DNA of 64,000 bases from NCBI GenBank assembly GCA_963764805.1, contig CAVXUB010000002.1, forward strand, positions 682,001 through 746,000, read 5' to 3'. Within the stretch, counting starts at the first letter, position 1. Each line of letters begins with the position of its first letter. Shown in pieces: positions 44,973-54,490 of the stretch. Below the pieces are notes generated by a model. It ran no database searches. It saw only the letters and a list, made by a program, of their open reading frames with translations, and was not told the DNA's origin. The stretch is from CAVXUB01 sp963764805 (GTDB lineage Bacteria > Actinomycetota > Acidimicrobiia > Acidimicrobiales > Bog-793). The translations under genes were made by a program, and so were the position numbers.

Positions 44973-47900
44973 TCAGTGATCGAAGAACTCCCTCGGATAC
45001 TGCTGCACACCCCGCGACATGACTTGCCCGGTCTGGCGGTCGACGGCGGGCCCCCTTGTCATGAAGACCCGCTCAGGCGTGACCCTCATGATGTTCTGGC
45101 CGGCCGGATTGTTGTCGGCGTACTCCCAAAGGATGTCTGCCCGCAGGTTCTGGAGCTTCTCGGACTGCGGGTTCCAGGACACGGTATTGCCGTCGTGCTG
45201 GAACACGCCGCCCGTGTCCTTGGCTATCTCCTGCCAGAACGCGGTCTCTTGGGCATGGTACTCGGCCGTGCCAGGCGGCCCCCAGGCGGGGTTGTAAAGC
45301 GAGAAGCCGTCGACATCGCCGGATAGCGGCGCCACCATCTGGTTGTTGGCGTCCACGGTGTAGACGACGTTCGGGCCTAGTGTTCTCGTCTCGCCATCGG
45401 CATTGGTCCATTGAACATTGCCGTCGGAGATCCGGGGGTAGACGGTCATCTGCTGGTCGCCGTTCCAGATGTTGTAGCCGTTCTGCTGGTAGCGCGTGAA
45501 GTCGGCGATCTGGTTGTTGTACTCCTCGTTGCGCTTGTTGAAAGCTTGAGTCACCTTGTCGTACATCGGGTCCGACATCGTGAACGAGTCGGGGCCGGAG
45601 GTCGATTGGACCGTCCGGTCGGGCATCGTCGGCGGCCCGAACCCGACGAAGCCATGATCCTGCTGCCCCTTCCCGTACCCGACCCACTCCTCGAAGTCGC
45701 GGATGCTCTTGGGCTTCGACTCCTCCGGCTTGCCGACCGCCCCTTCTTCCCGGCGGAGCATGGCTTCCATCGTGCCGGGCTTGATGTCGAGGTAAGCGCC
45801 CGGACCGAAACCCGCCATCTTCTCCTGGATCATCTGTACTGCCCAGGGCTCCACGCCGGCGACCTTCGGTATGTCCTCCGGCGGTACGTCGTGGGCCTCG
45901 AGCAGGGAGCGGCGCTCCTCGGCTTGCTGTTCCGTGAGCACGCCACTGTCCGGCAGCTGCTGCGGCTGCTGCCAACCTTCCTCCGGATGCGGGACGCCGG
46001 TGGCGTAGTCGTGCGCGGAGGTCTCGCTCGGTCCGGCGGGTGGCGGCTCGCCGTGTTGGTCCGGGCCGTGTTGCTCCGGGCTGTTACTGTGTTGCTCCGG
46101 GCCGGCCGGCTCCGTTACCTGCGCGCCCTGAGAAGGTGACGGAACTTCCCCGTGGTCGGTTGCGAACTGCTCTCGTTGAGCGTTGATCGCATCCTGCCAA
46201 GTGGGGCCCTGATATTCGCCCGGACCGACGGGCTGGATCGGCTGGATCGGATCGACCTGATCGCCCCTGAACGCCCCTGAGATCAGCTTGTTGATCGTCA
46301 TTTCAGGTTGCAGGGCCTGCGGGACTGTTTGTTGTTCAGCCGGGCCGAGCGTGAGACCTCCTGGAGACGGCGAGGGGCCGCCCGGTGAGGGCGACGGGGG
46401 CTCGCTCGGCGGTCTGGGCGAGGGACCGTCGCTTGGACCAGTTGTTGGTCCGCCAGAGGGGCTGCCACTAGGACCGGGCGAGGGACCGCCTGTTGGTCCG
46501 CCAGAGGGTCCGCCAGAGGGGCCGCCGGTTGGTGCGCCCGATGGTCCTGCACTTGGTGCGCCTGACGGCGCGCCACTCGGTCCACCGGAAGGAGCCACGC
46601 TCGGTGCACCAGACGGCCCAGTCGAAGGTCCACCGGAAGGAGCCACGCTCGGTGCAGCGGACGGCCCAGTCGACGGAGCGAGGCTTGGCGCGCCACTCGG
46701 GGCACTGGAGGGGGTTCCGCTTGGTCCACCCGAAGGTGCGCCGCTGGGAGCACCCGAAGGAGCACCACTCGGGGCACCAGACGGTCCCCCACTTGGTCCA
46801 CCGGAGGGGGCGCCGCTGGGAGCACCCGAGGGAGCCGCGCTTGGTGCACCAGAGGGCCCGCCCGATGGTCCCCCGCTTGGTCCACCCGAGGGTGCACCGC
46901 TTGGAGTTCCCGATGGACTGCCGGAGGGAGCACCGCTAGGGGCTCCGGATGGAGCACCCGAGGGTCCCCCACTTGGTCCACCTGAGGGAGCCAGGCTTGG
47001 TGCACCTGAGGGCGCGCCCGACGGGGCACCGGAAGGGGCGCCGCTGGGAACCCCGGAAGGTACGCCGGAAGGAGCACCACTCGGGGCACCAGACGGTCCC
47101 CCACTTGGTCCACCGGAGGGGGCGCCGCTGGGAGCACCCGAGGGAGCCGCGCTTGGTGCACCTGAGGGAGCCCCGCTGGGGTTCCCGATGGACCGCCCGA
47201 CGGTCCCCCACTTGGTCCACCGGAGGGTGCGCCACTCGGGGCACCAGACGGTCCCCCGCTTGGTCCACCGGAGGGGGCGCCGCTGGGAGCACCCGAGGGA
47301 GCCGCGCTTGGTGCACCTGAGGGAGCCCCGCTTGGGGTCCCGATGGACCGCCCGACGGTCCCCCACTTGGTCCACCGGAGGGTGCGCCGCTGGGGGCACC
47401 GGAGGGAACTGCGCTTGGTCCACCGGAGGGAGCGCCCGCGTTGGGGTTCCCGATGGACCGCCCGACGGTCCCCCACTTGGTCCACCGGAGGGTGCGCCGC
47501 TCGGGGCACCAGACGGTCCCCCGCTTGGTCCACCGGAGGGAGCGCCGCTTGGAGCACCCGGAGGGAGCCAGACTTGGAGCACCGCTCGGGGCACCGGAAG
47601 GAGCGCCACTCGGGGCACCGGAAGGAGCACCAGCCGAAGGAGCACCGCTGGGGGCACCGGCCGCGTCGGGGCGCCCGACGGCCCCGCACTTGGTGCGCCT
47701 GATGGCGCGCCACTTGGTCCACCGGAAGGAGCACCGCTCGGTGCACCAGAGGGCCCAGTCGACGGAGCGAGGCTTGGTGCGCCACTCGGGCCACCGGAGG
47801 GAACTGCGCTTGGTCCACCCGAAGGTGCGCCGCTGGGAGCGCCTGAAGGAGGCCCGCTCGGTGCACCAGAGGGTCCGCCCGATGGTCCTGCGCTTGGTCC

Positions 47901-50083
47901 ACCCGAGGGAGCACCGCTTGGAGTTCCCGATGGACCGCCTGAGGGAGCCAGACTTGGAGCACCGCTAGGGGCACCGGAAGGAGCGCCACTCGGGGCACCG
48001 GAAGGAACACCACTCGGTCCGCCCGAAGGAGCACCGCTAGGAGCACCTGAGGGGCCGCCGCTCGGGGCGCCCGACGGTCCCGCACTTGGTGCGCCTGATG
48101 GCGCGCCACTTGGTCCACCGGAAGGAGCACCGCTCGGTGCACCAGAGGGCCCAGTCGACGGAGCGAGGCTTGGTGCGCCACTCGGGCCACCGGAGGGAAC
48201 TGCGCTTGGTCCACCCGAAGGTGCGCCGCTGGGAGCGCCTGAAGGAGGCCCGCTCGGTGCACCAGAGGGTCCGCCCGATGGTCCTGCGCTTGGTCCACCC
48301 GAGGGAGCACCGCTTGGAGTTCCCGATGGACCGCCTGAGGGAGCCAGACTTGGAGCACCGCTAGGGGCACCGGAAGGAGCGCCACTCGGGGCACCGGAAG
48401 GAACACCACTCGGTCCGCCCGAAGGAGCACCGCTAGGAGCACCTGAGGGGCCGCCGCTCGGGGCGCCCGACGGTCCCGCACTTGGTGCGCCTGATGGCGC
48501 GCCACTTGGTCCACCGGAAGGAGCACCGCTCGGTGCACCAGAGGGCCCAGTCGACGGAGCGAGGCTTGGTGCGCCACTCGGGCCACCGGAGGGAACTGCG
48601 CTTGGTCCACCCGAAGGTGCGCCGCTGGGAGCGCCTGAAGGAGGCCCGCTCGGTGCACCAGAGGGTCCGCCCGATGGTCCTGCGCTTGGTCCACCCGAGG
48701 GAGCACCGCTTGGAGTTCCCGATGGACCGCCTGAGGGAGCCAGACTTGGAGCACCGCTAGGGGCACCGGAAGGAGCGCCACTCGGGGCACCGGAAGGAAC
48801 ACCACTCGGTCCGCCCGAAGGAGCACCGCTAGGAGCACCTGAGGGGCCGCCGCTCGGGGCGCCCGACGGTCCCGCACTTGGTGCGCCTGATGGCGCGCCA
48901 CTTGGTCCACCGGAAGGAGCACCTGAGGGGGCGCCGCTGGGAGCGCCTGAAGGAGGCCCGCTCGGTGCACCAGAGGGTCCGCCCGACGGGACGCTGGAAG
49001 GAGCGCCGCTGGGACCCCCGGAGGGTACGCCGGAGGGAGCACCGCTCGGGGTTCCGGATGGACCGCCGGAGGGCGCGCTCGAGGGTCCGCCACTCGGAGC
49101 GCCAGAAGGAGCGCCACTCGGTGCACCGGAGGGTGCGCCTGAGGGAGCACCACTGGGTGCGACCGAAGGTCCCGCAGTGGGTGCACCGGAGGGGGCGCCG
49201 GTTGGTGCACCGGAGGGTCCCCCACTTGGTCCAGCTGAAGGAGCCAGGCTTGGTGCGCCTGAGGGCGCGCCCGACGGAACGCCGGAAGGGGCGCCGCTGG
49301 GACCTCCAGAAGGTACGCCAGACGGAGCGCCGCTCGGTAGCCCTGAGGGTCCACCCGAGGGAGCGAGGCTCGGGGCGACCGATGGAGCACCACTCGGTGC
49401 GCCTGAAGGTCCACCTGATGGGCCGCCGCTCGGAGGACCTGATGGAGCCAGGCTTGGGGCGCCAGATGGGATCCCGCTCGGTGCGCCAGAGGGTGCAACC
49501 GAGGGAAAGCCGCTAGGCGCACCTGAAGGAGTGCCACTGGGAGAACCCGAAGGAGCTCCGGTCGGGGCGGTCGTCGGCCCGGCGGACGGGAAGCCGGTCG
49601 GACCCCCCGTCGGCGCGTTGGTCGGCCCGGCGGAAGGGAAGCCGGTCAGACGGCGATGGTCGGCCCGGCGGAAGGGAAGCCGGTCGGACCGCCCGTCGGC
49701 GCACTGGTCGGACCCGAGGATGGGAAACCCGTCGGGCCTTCGCTCGGTGGGCCGAACGAGGACGGACCAGATGTCGGCGCACTGTATGAGGACGGACCTT
49801 CGCTCGGTGGCCCGAACGAGGACGGACCAGATGTCGGCCCTCCGAAAGATGTCGGGACTGACGTTGGCTCAAAACTCGGCGCCGAGATCGAGGGTTGGAA
49901 GGGGTCGCTCGCCTGGCTCGGGGTGGAGAAGTCGCTCGGCGCGCCGTAGGTGGGTGTGGCGGCCATGCTCGGGGCCTCAACTGAAGGCATCGGGGCCATC
50001 GACGGCGCGCTTATCTCCGGTGGTGTCGAGATGGGCTCGGGCGACGGCATCGGCAGCGGGGTAGGCGGCGGAACGTCCGTCAT
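44973..50083 (-). CDS. Giant Gly-X-Pro-Ser repeat protein with C-terminal globular domain (several frameshifts)
   Basis: One gene of about 1,700 codons read from ATG 50083. The N-terminal 145 residues are Pro/Ser/Thr-rich (MTDVPPPTPLPMPSPEPIST). About 1,050 residues of G-X-P-S tetrapeptides follow (X mostly Ala, Gly, Thr, Val, Leu), for example GAPSGAPSGGPSGGPSGAPS. A linker and a globular region of about 460 residues (44973-46360) end in GVQQYPREFFDH. The repeat frame is broken near 49648 and several times between 47190 and 47660, where it shifts and returns, so indels are likely. No signal peptide or sortase motif is seen. In the C-terminal domain, APLSGDVDGFSLYNP and VFQHDGNTVSWNP are the most distinctive motifs. 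The Ser/Pro repeats are mucin-like and a plausible substrate for the nearby glycosyl- and sulfotransferases. Confidence 0.75.
46430..49640 (-). repeat. 12-bp-period minisatellite encoding Gly-X-Pro-Ser
   Basis: About 260 imperfect 12-base units (GGTGCACCNGAN-like on the plus strand) run through the giant gene. The third bases vary, so selection or slow drift has kept the tetrapeptide while codons diverged. There are no spacers of CRISPR type. Confidence 0.9.
47692..48879. repeat. Three near-identical 396-bp tandem copies
   Basis: A higher-order unit of 396 bases (132 residues, 33 tetrapeptides) starting with GGTGCGCCTGATGGCGCGCC repeats at about 47692, 48088 and 48484; a fourth, internally deleted copy starts at 48880. 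The copies look identical by eye, so they arose recently, and assembly collapse or expansion is possible. Confidence 0.85.
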
Positions 50084-50263
50084 GAATCCCCCTTTCGTGA
50101 TTCAGGAGGAGGTCTGACCTCCGCCCGCACCGCTCCGAAGCTGCTGTTGGCAAAACGTAGCCTGCTGCTGTTGCCGTTTCCGGAAATTTCGCATGTTTCG
50201 AGGCGAAAGGTCGGGGGCGACCTGGGTGCCTCCCGCCTAAGCTCGCCCGGACTCCATCGCGCG

Positions 50264-51496
50264 ATGAACACTGACCCCGCTCAAGCCAGCAACCCCTCGG
50301 TTGGGGAACAGGCGCCGAGCCCTGTCCCGGCGTCGCCGGCAGTGGCGGAGCGCACGCGCCAGCCTGCCCCCACGATCAAGGGAAACCCGGCGCCGGAGGC
50401 TCGGCCGGCGGAACCTCCCATGCCTGCCAGTACCGCCAAGGCGGCGACTCAGGACGCTCTGCGTGCGCAACCCCAGCCGGCGACCGATCCCGCGCAGCTA
50501 CCGACGGAGCCCGCCCGAGATCCCTTCTGGCATCGGCCGATCTTCGTTCTGGCGCCGGCGCGTTCGTATTCGTCGGTAGTCGCCTCGATGATCGGAATGC
50601 ACCCGGAGCTCTACGGGTTCCCCGAGCTCGCCATCTTCCGTGCAGACGACGTCGCCGGCTTGATCACCAACCCGCCCGGCTACCGAGGGCTGCCGTTGCA
50701 GGCGAGGATCGCCGGCCTCGTGCGAGCGATTGCCGAGCTCCACGAAGGCAAGCAGGACGAGGCGGCCATAGAGCGGGCCACTAACTGGCTGTGCGAGCGG
50801 AAACATTGGCAGGGCCCATCGATCCTCGATCACCTCCTCCGCGAGATCGCCCCTCTCGTGGCGATCGAGAAGTCTCCTGAAGACTCCAATCGAGAGGATT
50901 ACCTGGAGCGGATCGAGAACGCGTACCCCCGCGCCCGCTACCTCCACCTGACCAGGCACCCGGTAGCGACCGTGAAGTCGATGCACGCCGCCTGGAGCAC
51001 GTCCAACTTCTGGGACATCGCCCCCGAGCTCTTCCATCTGTATCTGCTCGGCACATGGCTCTTCCACCACGGCAGGGTGGTGCGGTTCAGCGAGCGGCTA
51101 CCACCCGACAGGTGGATGCGAATGCGCAGCGAGGACGTGTTGAACGACCCGCGGGCTCACCTGCCGCTCATCTGCCGGTGGCTCGGGATCGACCACGGTG
51201 AGGCCGCGGTCGAGGCCATGCTCCACCCGGAGAAGTCTCCCTACGCGCGCCTCGGCCCGGACAATGCCCGTGGCGGCAACGATCCTGCCTTCCTGAGGTC
51301 GCCTGTCCCGCAGCCGGTGGAATGCCCACCGGACCTGGAGCTCCCCGAGGAGTGGATCGTCGATCCATGGTTGTATGTCGCCGTCACCCGCCTCGCCGCC
51401 TACTTCGGATACGGGAAAAGGCTTGCTCCCCTGTCCCCTAGCGGTACGGCTCCCCGACTATCCACGCCACCGCCGCAAGGCGCCGGCCCGCCGTGA
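50264..51496 (+). CDS. PAPS-dependent sulfotransferase
   Basis: A 410-aa sulfotransferase with a Pro/Ala-rich N-terminal stretch of about 80 residues. The 5'-phosphosulfate loop is VLAPARSYSSVVASMIGMHP, the 3'-phosphate motif is YLHLTRHPVATVKSM, and the C-terminal RWMRMRSEDVLNDPRAHLPL with WLGIDHG is conserved. It transfers sulfate from PAPS to a hydroxyl on a sugar, Tyr or Ser. It is divergent from the giant repeat protein, its likely client by location. The ATG at 50264 is the first with a plausible N-terminus. Its 3' end overlaps the convergent hydroxylase gene by 59 bases. Confidence 0.8.
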   Translation: MNTDPAQASNPSVGEQAPSPVPASPAVAERTRQPAPTIKGNPAPEARPAEPPMPASTAKAATQDALRAQPQPATDPAQLPTEPARDPFWHRPIFVLAPARSYSSVVASMIGMHPELYGFPELAIFRADDVAGLITNPPGYRGLPLQARIAGLVRAIAELHEGKQDEAAIERATNWLCERKHWQGPSILDHLLREIAPLVAIEKSPEDSNREDYLERIENAYPRARYLHLTRHPVATVKSMHAAWSTSNFWDIAPELFHLYLLGTWLFHHGRVVRFSERLPPDRWMRMRSEDVLNDPRAHLPLICRWLGIDHGEAAVEAMLHPEKSPYARLGPDNARGGNDPAFLRSPVPQPVECPPDLELPEEWIVDPWLYVAVTRLAAYFGYGKRLAPLSPSGTAPRLSTPPPQGAGPP

Positions 51497-52013
51497 CAGG
51501 CGTCACGCGATGAAGGAGGAAGCTCGGGAAGACCGTGACGGTGCCCGACTGCTGCATCGCCTCCACGGGGAACGAGCCGTTCGTCACCTGTAGCGAACCG
51601 CCTTCGAAGTCGGTGGGCTGGGAGAGGTGGGCCACCACAGTGATCTTTCGAAACCTTGACCGCCCGCCACCCCAGTCGATGTGCCAGTCGTAATGCTCTT
51701 GGCCCCCGCCCTCGTAGCTGGTCGCCTGAAGAGCCGGCCCGATGCCCATCAGTTCGAAGTTCCACCCGCGCTCCCGGTTGGCGACCGTCGCCAGGGTGTA
51801 GAGGTGCGAGAACACGGCATCCGGGATCTCGCCACGACGGATCCACTGCACCCGGCCGCTACGGATGCGGTCGTCGAAGGTTCCAGTCCCCTGGTAACCG
51901 ACGCCGCCCTGAGTCAGCTTCGCCTCGTCGAGTGCGCCGACGATCTCCGCGACTCGCTCGGCCGGCAGGCCACCTCTGCCGGGTGGGAAGGAGACGACGA
52001 GCTTGCCGATCAC
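51438..52013 (-). CDS. 2-oxoglutarate/Fe(II) hydroxylase (PKHD/prolyl-4-hydroxylase-like)
   Basis: A 191-aa double-stranded beta-helix oxygenase. The iron triad is HxD in EHYDWHIDWGG and the distal His in LLHRVTPVTAGRRLAAVAWI, whose Arg binds 2-oxoglutarate. ITVVAHLSQPTDFEGGSLQV and GTVTVFPSF are family strands. PKHD/P4H enzymes hydroxylate Pro or other side chains of proteins or peptides. The GTG at 52013 overlaps the stop of a 61-residue peptide gene. The candidate substrates are that peptide or the Pro-rich repeat protein nearby. Confidence 0.82.
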   Translation of the reverse strand: MIGKLVVSFPPGRGGLPAERVAEIVGALDEAKLTQGGVGYQGTGTFDDRIRSGRVQWIRRGEIPDAVFSHLYTLATVANRERGWNFELMGIGPALQATSYEGGGQEHYDWHIDWGGGRSRFRKITVVAHLSQPTDFEGGSLQVTNGSFPVEAMQQSGTVTVFPSFLLHRVTPVTAGRRLAAVAWIVGEPYR

Positions 52014-52195
52014 CGTTGCCCCTCGGCGCCCGAGCCCACAGCTCCCGATCCGGGTGGCTCCGGCGAGCCGAGGGTTACTCCCATGGCGCTTCGCAACGCA
52101 CCGCCGCCCGACCGCAGGAACTCGGTCGCGAGCGCGGCGACCTCCTCGTCGATCGGGGCTGCGAAGCCGTTGGGCCTTTCGTCGGCGTCTGTCAT
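52010..52195 (-). CDS. 61-residue peptide coupled to the hydroxylase
   Basis: Short protein MTDADERPNGFAAPIDEEVA... with a helical middle (ALATEFLRSGGGALRSAM) and a Gly/Ser/Pro-rich end. Its stop overlaps the hydroxylase start (GTGA), so the two are translationally coupled. No family recognised. It may be the hydroxylase's substrate, a recognition peptide, or simply a small unrelated protein. Start ATG 52195; the frame is open to 52261. Confidence 0.5.
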   Translation of the reverse strand: MTDADERPNGFAAPIDEEVAALATEFLRSGGGALRSAMGVTLGSPEPPGSGAVGSGAEGQR

Positions 52196-52290
52196 CTGCC
52201 TGGGTATCTGTTCTTCTCGACGGGGAGAGTAGTTTCTGAGACGCAACTGAGGTGACCGCATCAGGGAGGCCCTAGAAAGGAGATGCCGCT

Positions 52291-54357
52291 GTGAGTCAGT
52301 GGCAGCTCGGGATCGACTTCGGGACCAGCTACACGGTCGCGGCGGTAGCTCGCGACGGGCAGGTGACGGTCGTCGACATCGAGGCGAACGGCAACTCCCG
52401 GTTGCCCTCGTGCGTCTATCTCTCCGAGAGCGGCGAGATCCTGGTGGGGACCGCCGCGATGCACCAGGCTCCGTTCGGCCCGGAGCGTTTCGAGCCGACT
52501 CCCAAGCGCGCCATAGGCGAGGGCGAGATCTTCCTCGGAGATCGTCTCGTCGAGATCACCGAGCTGATCAGCGCTGTCCTGCAGAAGGTCTACACACAGA
52601 CATGCCGCCAGCAGGGCGAGTCCACTCCTTCCGTGGTGCGCCTGACGCATCCTGCTGATTGGACGCCCGGGAGCGAGCGGCTGAAGGTGCTGAGCGCCGC
52701 CGCCGAGCAGGCAGGGATCGCCAAGGTCGTGCTGATCCCGGAACCGGTCGCAGCCGCCGCCCGGATAGCCACGGCCACGCCTCCCGGCAAGAACATCGCC
52801 GTCTACGACTTCGGCGGCGGGACCTTCGATGCTGCTGTCTTGTTCCGCACGCCGACGACCTTCATCGTCGCCGGACCACCGGCGGGCCGCGACCCGCTCG
52901 GCGGTGAGGACATCGACCAGCGGATCATCACCTACCTCGGGACCGTCGTAGGCGAGACGAACGAAGAGTGGCTGGCAATCATCAATCCCGCCGACGTCGC
53001 CTCACGCCGGCATGCGGCTGCTCTCCGCTCGGAGGTCCAGCACGCCAAGGAGACGCTCAGCGAGGCGACCTCCTGCCAGCTCTGGATCCCGGGCCTCGAG
53101 AGGGACATCCAACTGACCCGGGACGAGCTGCAGCAGCTGATCGCCGCCGACATCGAGGCAACGGTCGACTGCCTGGAGACCGCGCTGACCGACGCCAAGG
53201 TCCAAGCCAAGGAGCTGGCGGGCCTCTACCTCGTCGGGGGCTCCAGCCGGATCCCGCTCGTCGCCGACACGATCTGGCGACGCCTCGGCGTGCGCCCCGG
53301 GGTGCAGGGCAACCCGAAGTCGGTCGTCGCGATGGGCGCCGCTGGGTGGGTGGACGTACCGGCAGCGGCGCCGCAGGTCCCGTCGGCCGTTCAGAACCGT
53401 GCTACCGCAGTTGGCCCCACCAGCACGATCGGCACCACCGGGGTGACCGCCCCCAGGACGCCTACACCCCCTCCGCCGGAGGAGCCGGCCGTCAGCGTTG
53501 CCCCACCCGAGCGTGACGCGCAGGGCCGCCTCCTCTTCAAGGCTTACCTGTCGGCGGATGTGAGCCGCACCACGTGGGCAGCGGGCTCCAATCCCTTCTC
53601 CTACCTCACGCTCGAACGGCCGGGTCAGGCGCCGTTGATCCTGCGCGCCAAGGACGAGCCCGCCGCCGTCCGCGACTCCGAAGAGCTGGCCGCCCGCAGC
53701 CGCGTTGGCCGTGTCGCCTCGACGCCCGGGTTCCGCGAGAGATCGTTCGGCCCGGCGACTGTTCTCGGAATGGCGGGCGGCATCGAGCGCCGCTTCTACA
53801 TGACCGGCGCCGGCGGCGTAGAGCTGGCGATGGTCGAGCGCTACCTCGTGGCCGGGGGCCGTGCCCTGGTCGTGGCCTTCCCGGAGGCGGTACTGGAGAT
53901 GGCCGACAGGATGACGTTAGGGCCGGCGCCCGGGGCGGAGACGTACGTGTCTCGTTTCGAGGTTGCTACCGAACCGGAGTGGGTGGCGACCGAGCAGCTC
54001 GTCGTCCGCCGCAATGGCAACACCTTGTCGGTCTTGGCCGAACACAAGCGCCTGCTCGGGCTGACCACCACAGAGGCATGGCTCAACCAGCGGGTCGCCG
54101 AGCTTCAGAGGCGGGTTGCCGGTGCGGTCGTGGCGGCCCGCACGAAGGCGCGGGTGTTCAGCGGACTCGACGGCGAGATCGCGACCGTGCGCTGGTTCAA
54201 CAGGGGCAGCCCGATGCTGACCAAGCTCGGCGTGTCGGTCACCGGCGTCGAGGCGTTCACCATCACGATCTCGCTCCCGCACCGCGACCAGAACCAGTTC
54301 GCCTCGCTCGCCCGCCAAGTGGGGCTGAACCCGGCCGTGCTGGGCGTGCCGGTCTAG
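52291..54357 (+). CDS. Hsp70-like ATPase with unusual C-terminal domain
   Basis: A 688-aa protein. Residues 1-360 are an Hsp70/actin-fold ATPase: phosphate-1 LGIDFGTSYTVAAVARDG, phosphate-2 AVYDFGGGTFDAAVL, adenosine LYLVGGSSRIPLVADTIWRR. In place of the Hsp70 peptide-binding domain there is a Pro-rich linker (about 365-405) and a C-terminal domain with strands such as ERRFYMTGAGGVELAMVERY and LVAGGRALVVAFPEAVLEMA. Hsp70-like ATPases of this build may chaperone a dedicated client. GTG start at 52291 with AAAGGAGATG upstream. Divergent from the peptide/hydroxylase genes. Confidence 0.8.
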   Translation: MSQWQLGIDFGTSYTVAAVARDGQVTVVDIEANGNSRLPSCVYLSESGEILVGTAAMHQAPFGPERFEPTPKRAIGEGEIFLGDRLVEITELISAVLQKVYTQTCRQQGESTPSVVRLTHPADWTPGSERLKVLSAAAEQAGIAKVVLIPEPVAAAARIATATPPGKNIAVYDFGGGTFDAAVLFRTPTTFIVAGPPAGRDPLGGEDIDQRIITYLGTVVGETNEEWLAIINPADVASRRHAAALRSEVQHAKETLSEATSCQLWIPGLERDIQLTRDELQQLIAADIEATVDCLETALTDAKVQAKELAGLYLVGGSSRIPLVADTIWRRLGVRPGVQGNPKSVVAMGAAGWVDVPAAAPQVPSAVQNRATAVGPTSTIGTTGVTAPRTPTPPPPEEPAVSVAPPERDAQGRLLFKAYLSADVSRTTWAAGSNPFSYLTLERPGQAPLILRAKDEPAAVRDSEELAARSRVGRVASTPGFRERSFGPATVLGMAGGIERRFYMTGAGGVELAMVERYLVAGGRALVVAFPEAVLEMADRMTLGPAPGAETYVSRFEVATEPEWVATEQLVVRRNGNTLSVLAEHKRLLGLTTTEAWLNQRVAELQRRVAGAVVAARTKARVFSGLDGEIATVRWFNRGSPMLTKLGVSVTGVEAFTITISLPHRDQNQFASLARQVGLNPAVLGVPV

Positions 54358-54490
54358 TTCTGTCCCACCACGATCGGGTGAGGCCTGTCGCCTCAGTGCC
54401 TGGGAAGATCGAGGTCGAGATCGAGGTCGAGAGCGACACCTGATCGCCTCGAACGCCGTAACACTCGCCGGCTCTGCGAGACTGCGCTTC

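Noticed and set aside
46298..49537. A 1,079-codon minus-strand frame over the same repeats
   Set aside because: It is an off-frame reading (Leu/Arg/His-rich) of the Gly-X-Pro-Ser repeat; no natural ends.
46430..49640. CRISPR array or collagen-like protein
   Set aside because: The repeats have no unique spacers, and the peptide period is four, not three, so neither a CRISPR nor a G-X-Y collagen.
46288..50064. A 1,258-codon open frame on the plus strand (GAPLGPPEG-type repeats)
   Set aside because: It is the antisense reading of the 12-base repeat of the giant minus-strand gene. The repeat keeps several frames open; the minus strand has the sensible N- and C-terminal domains.
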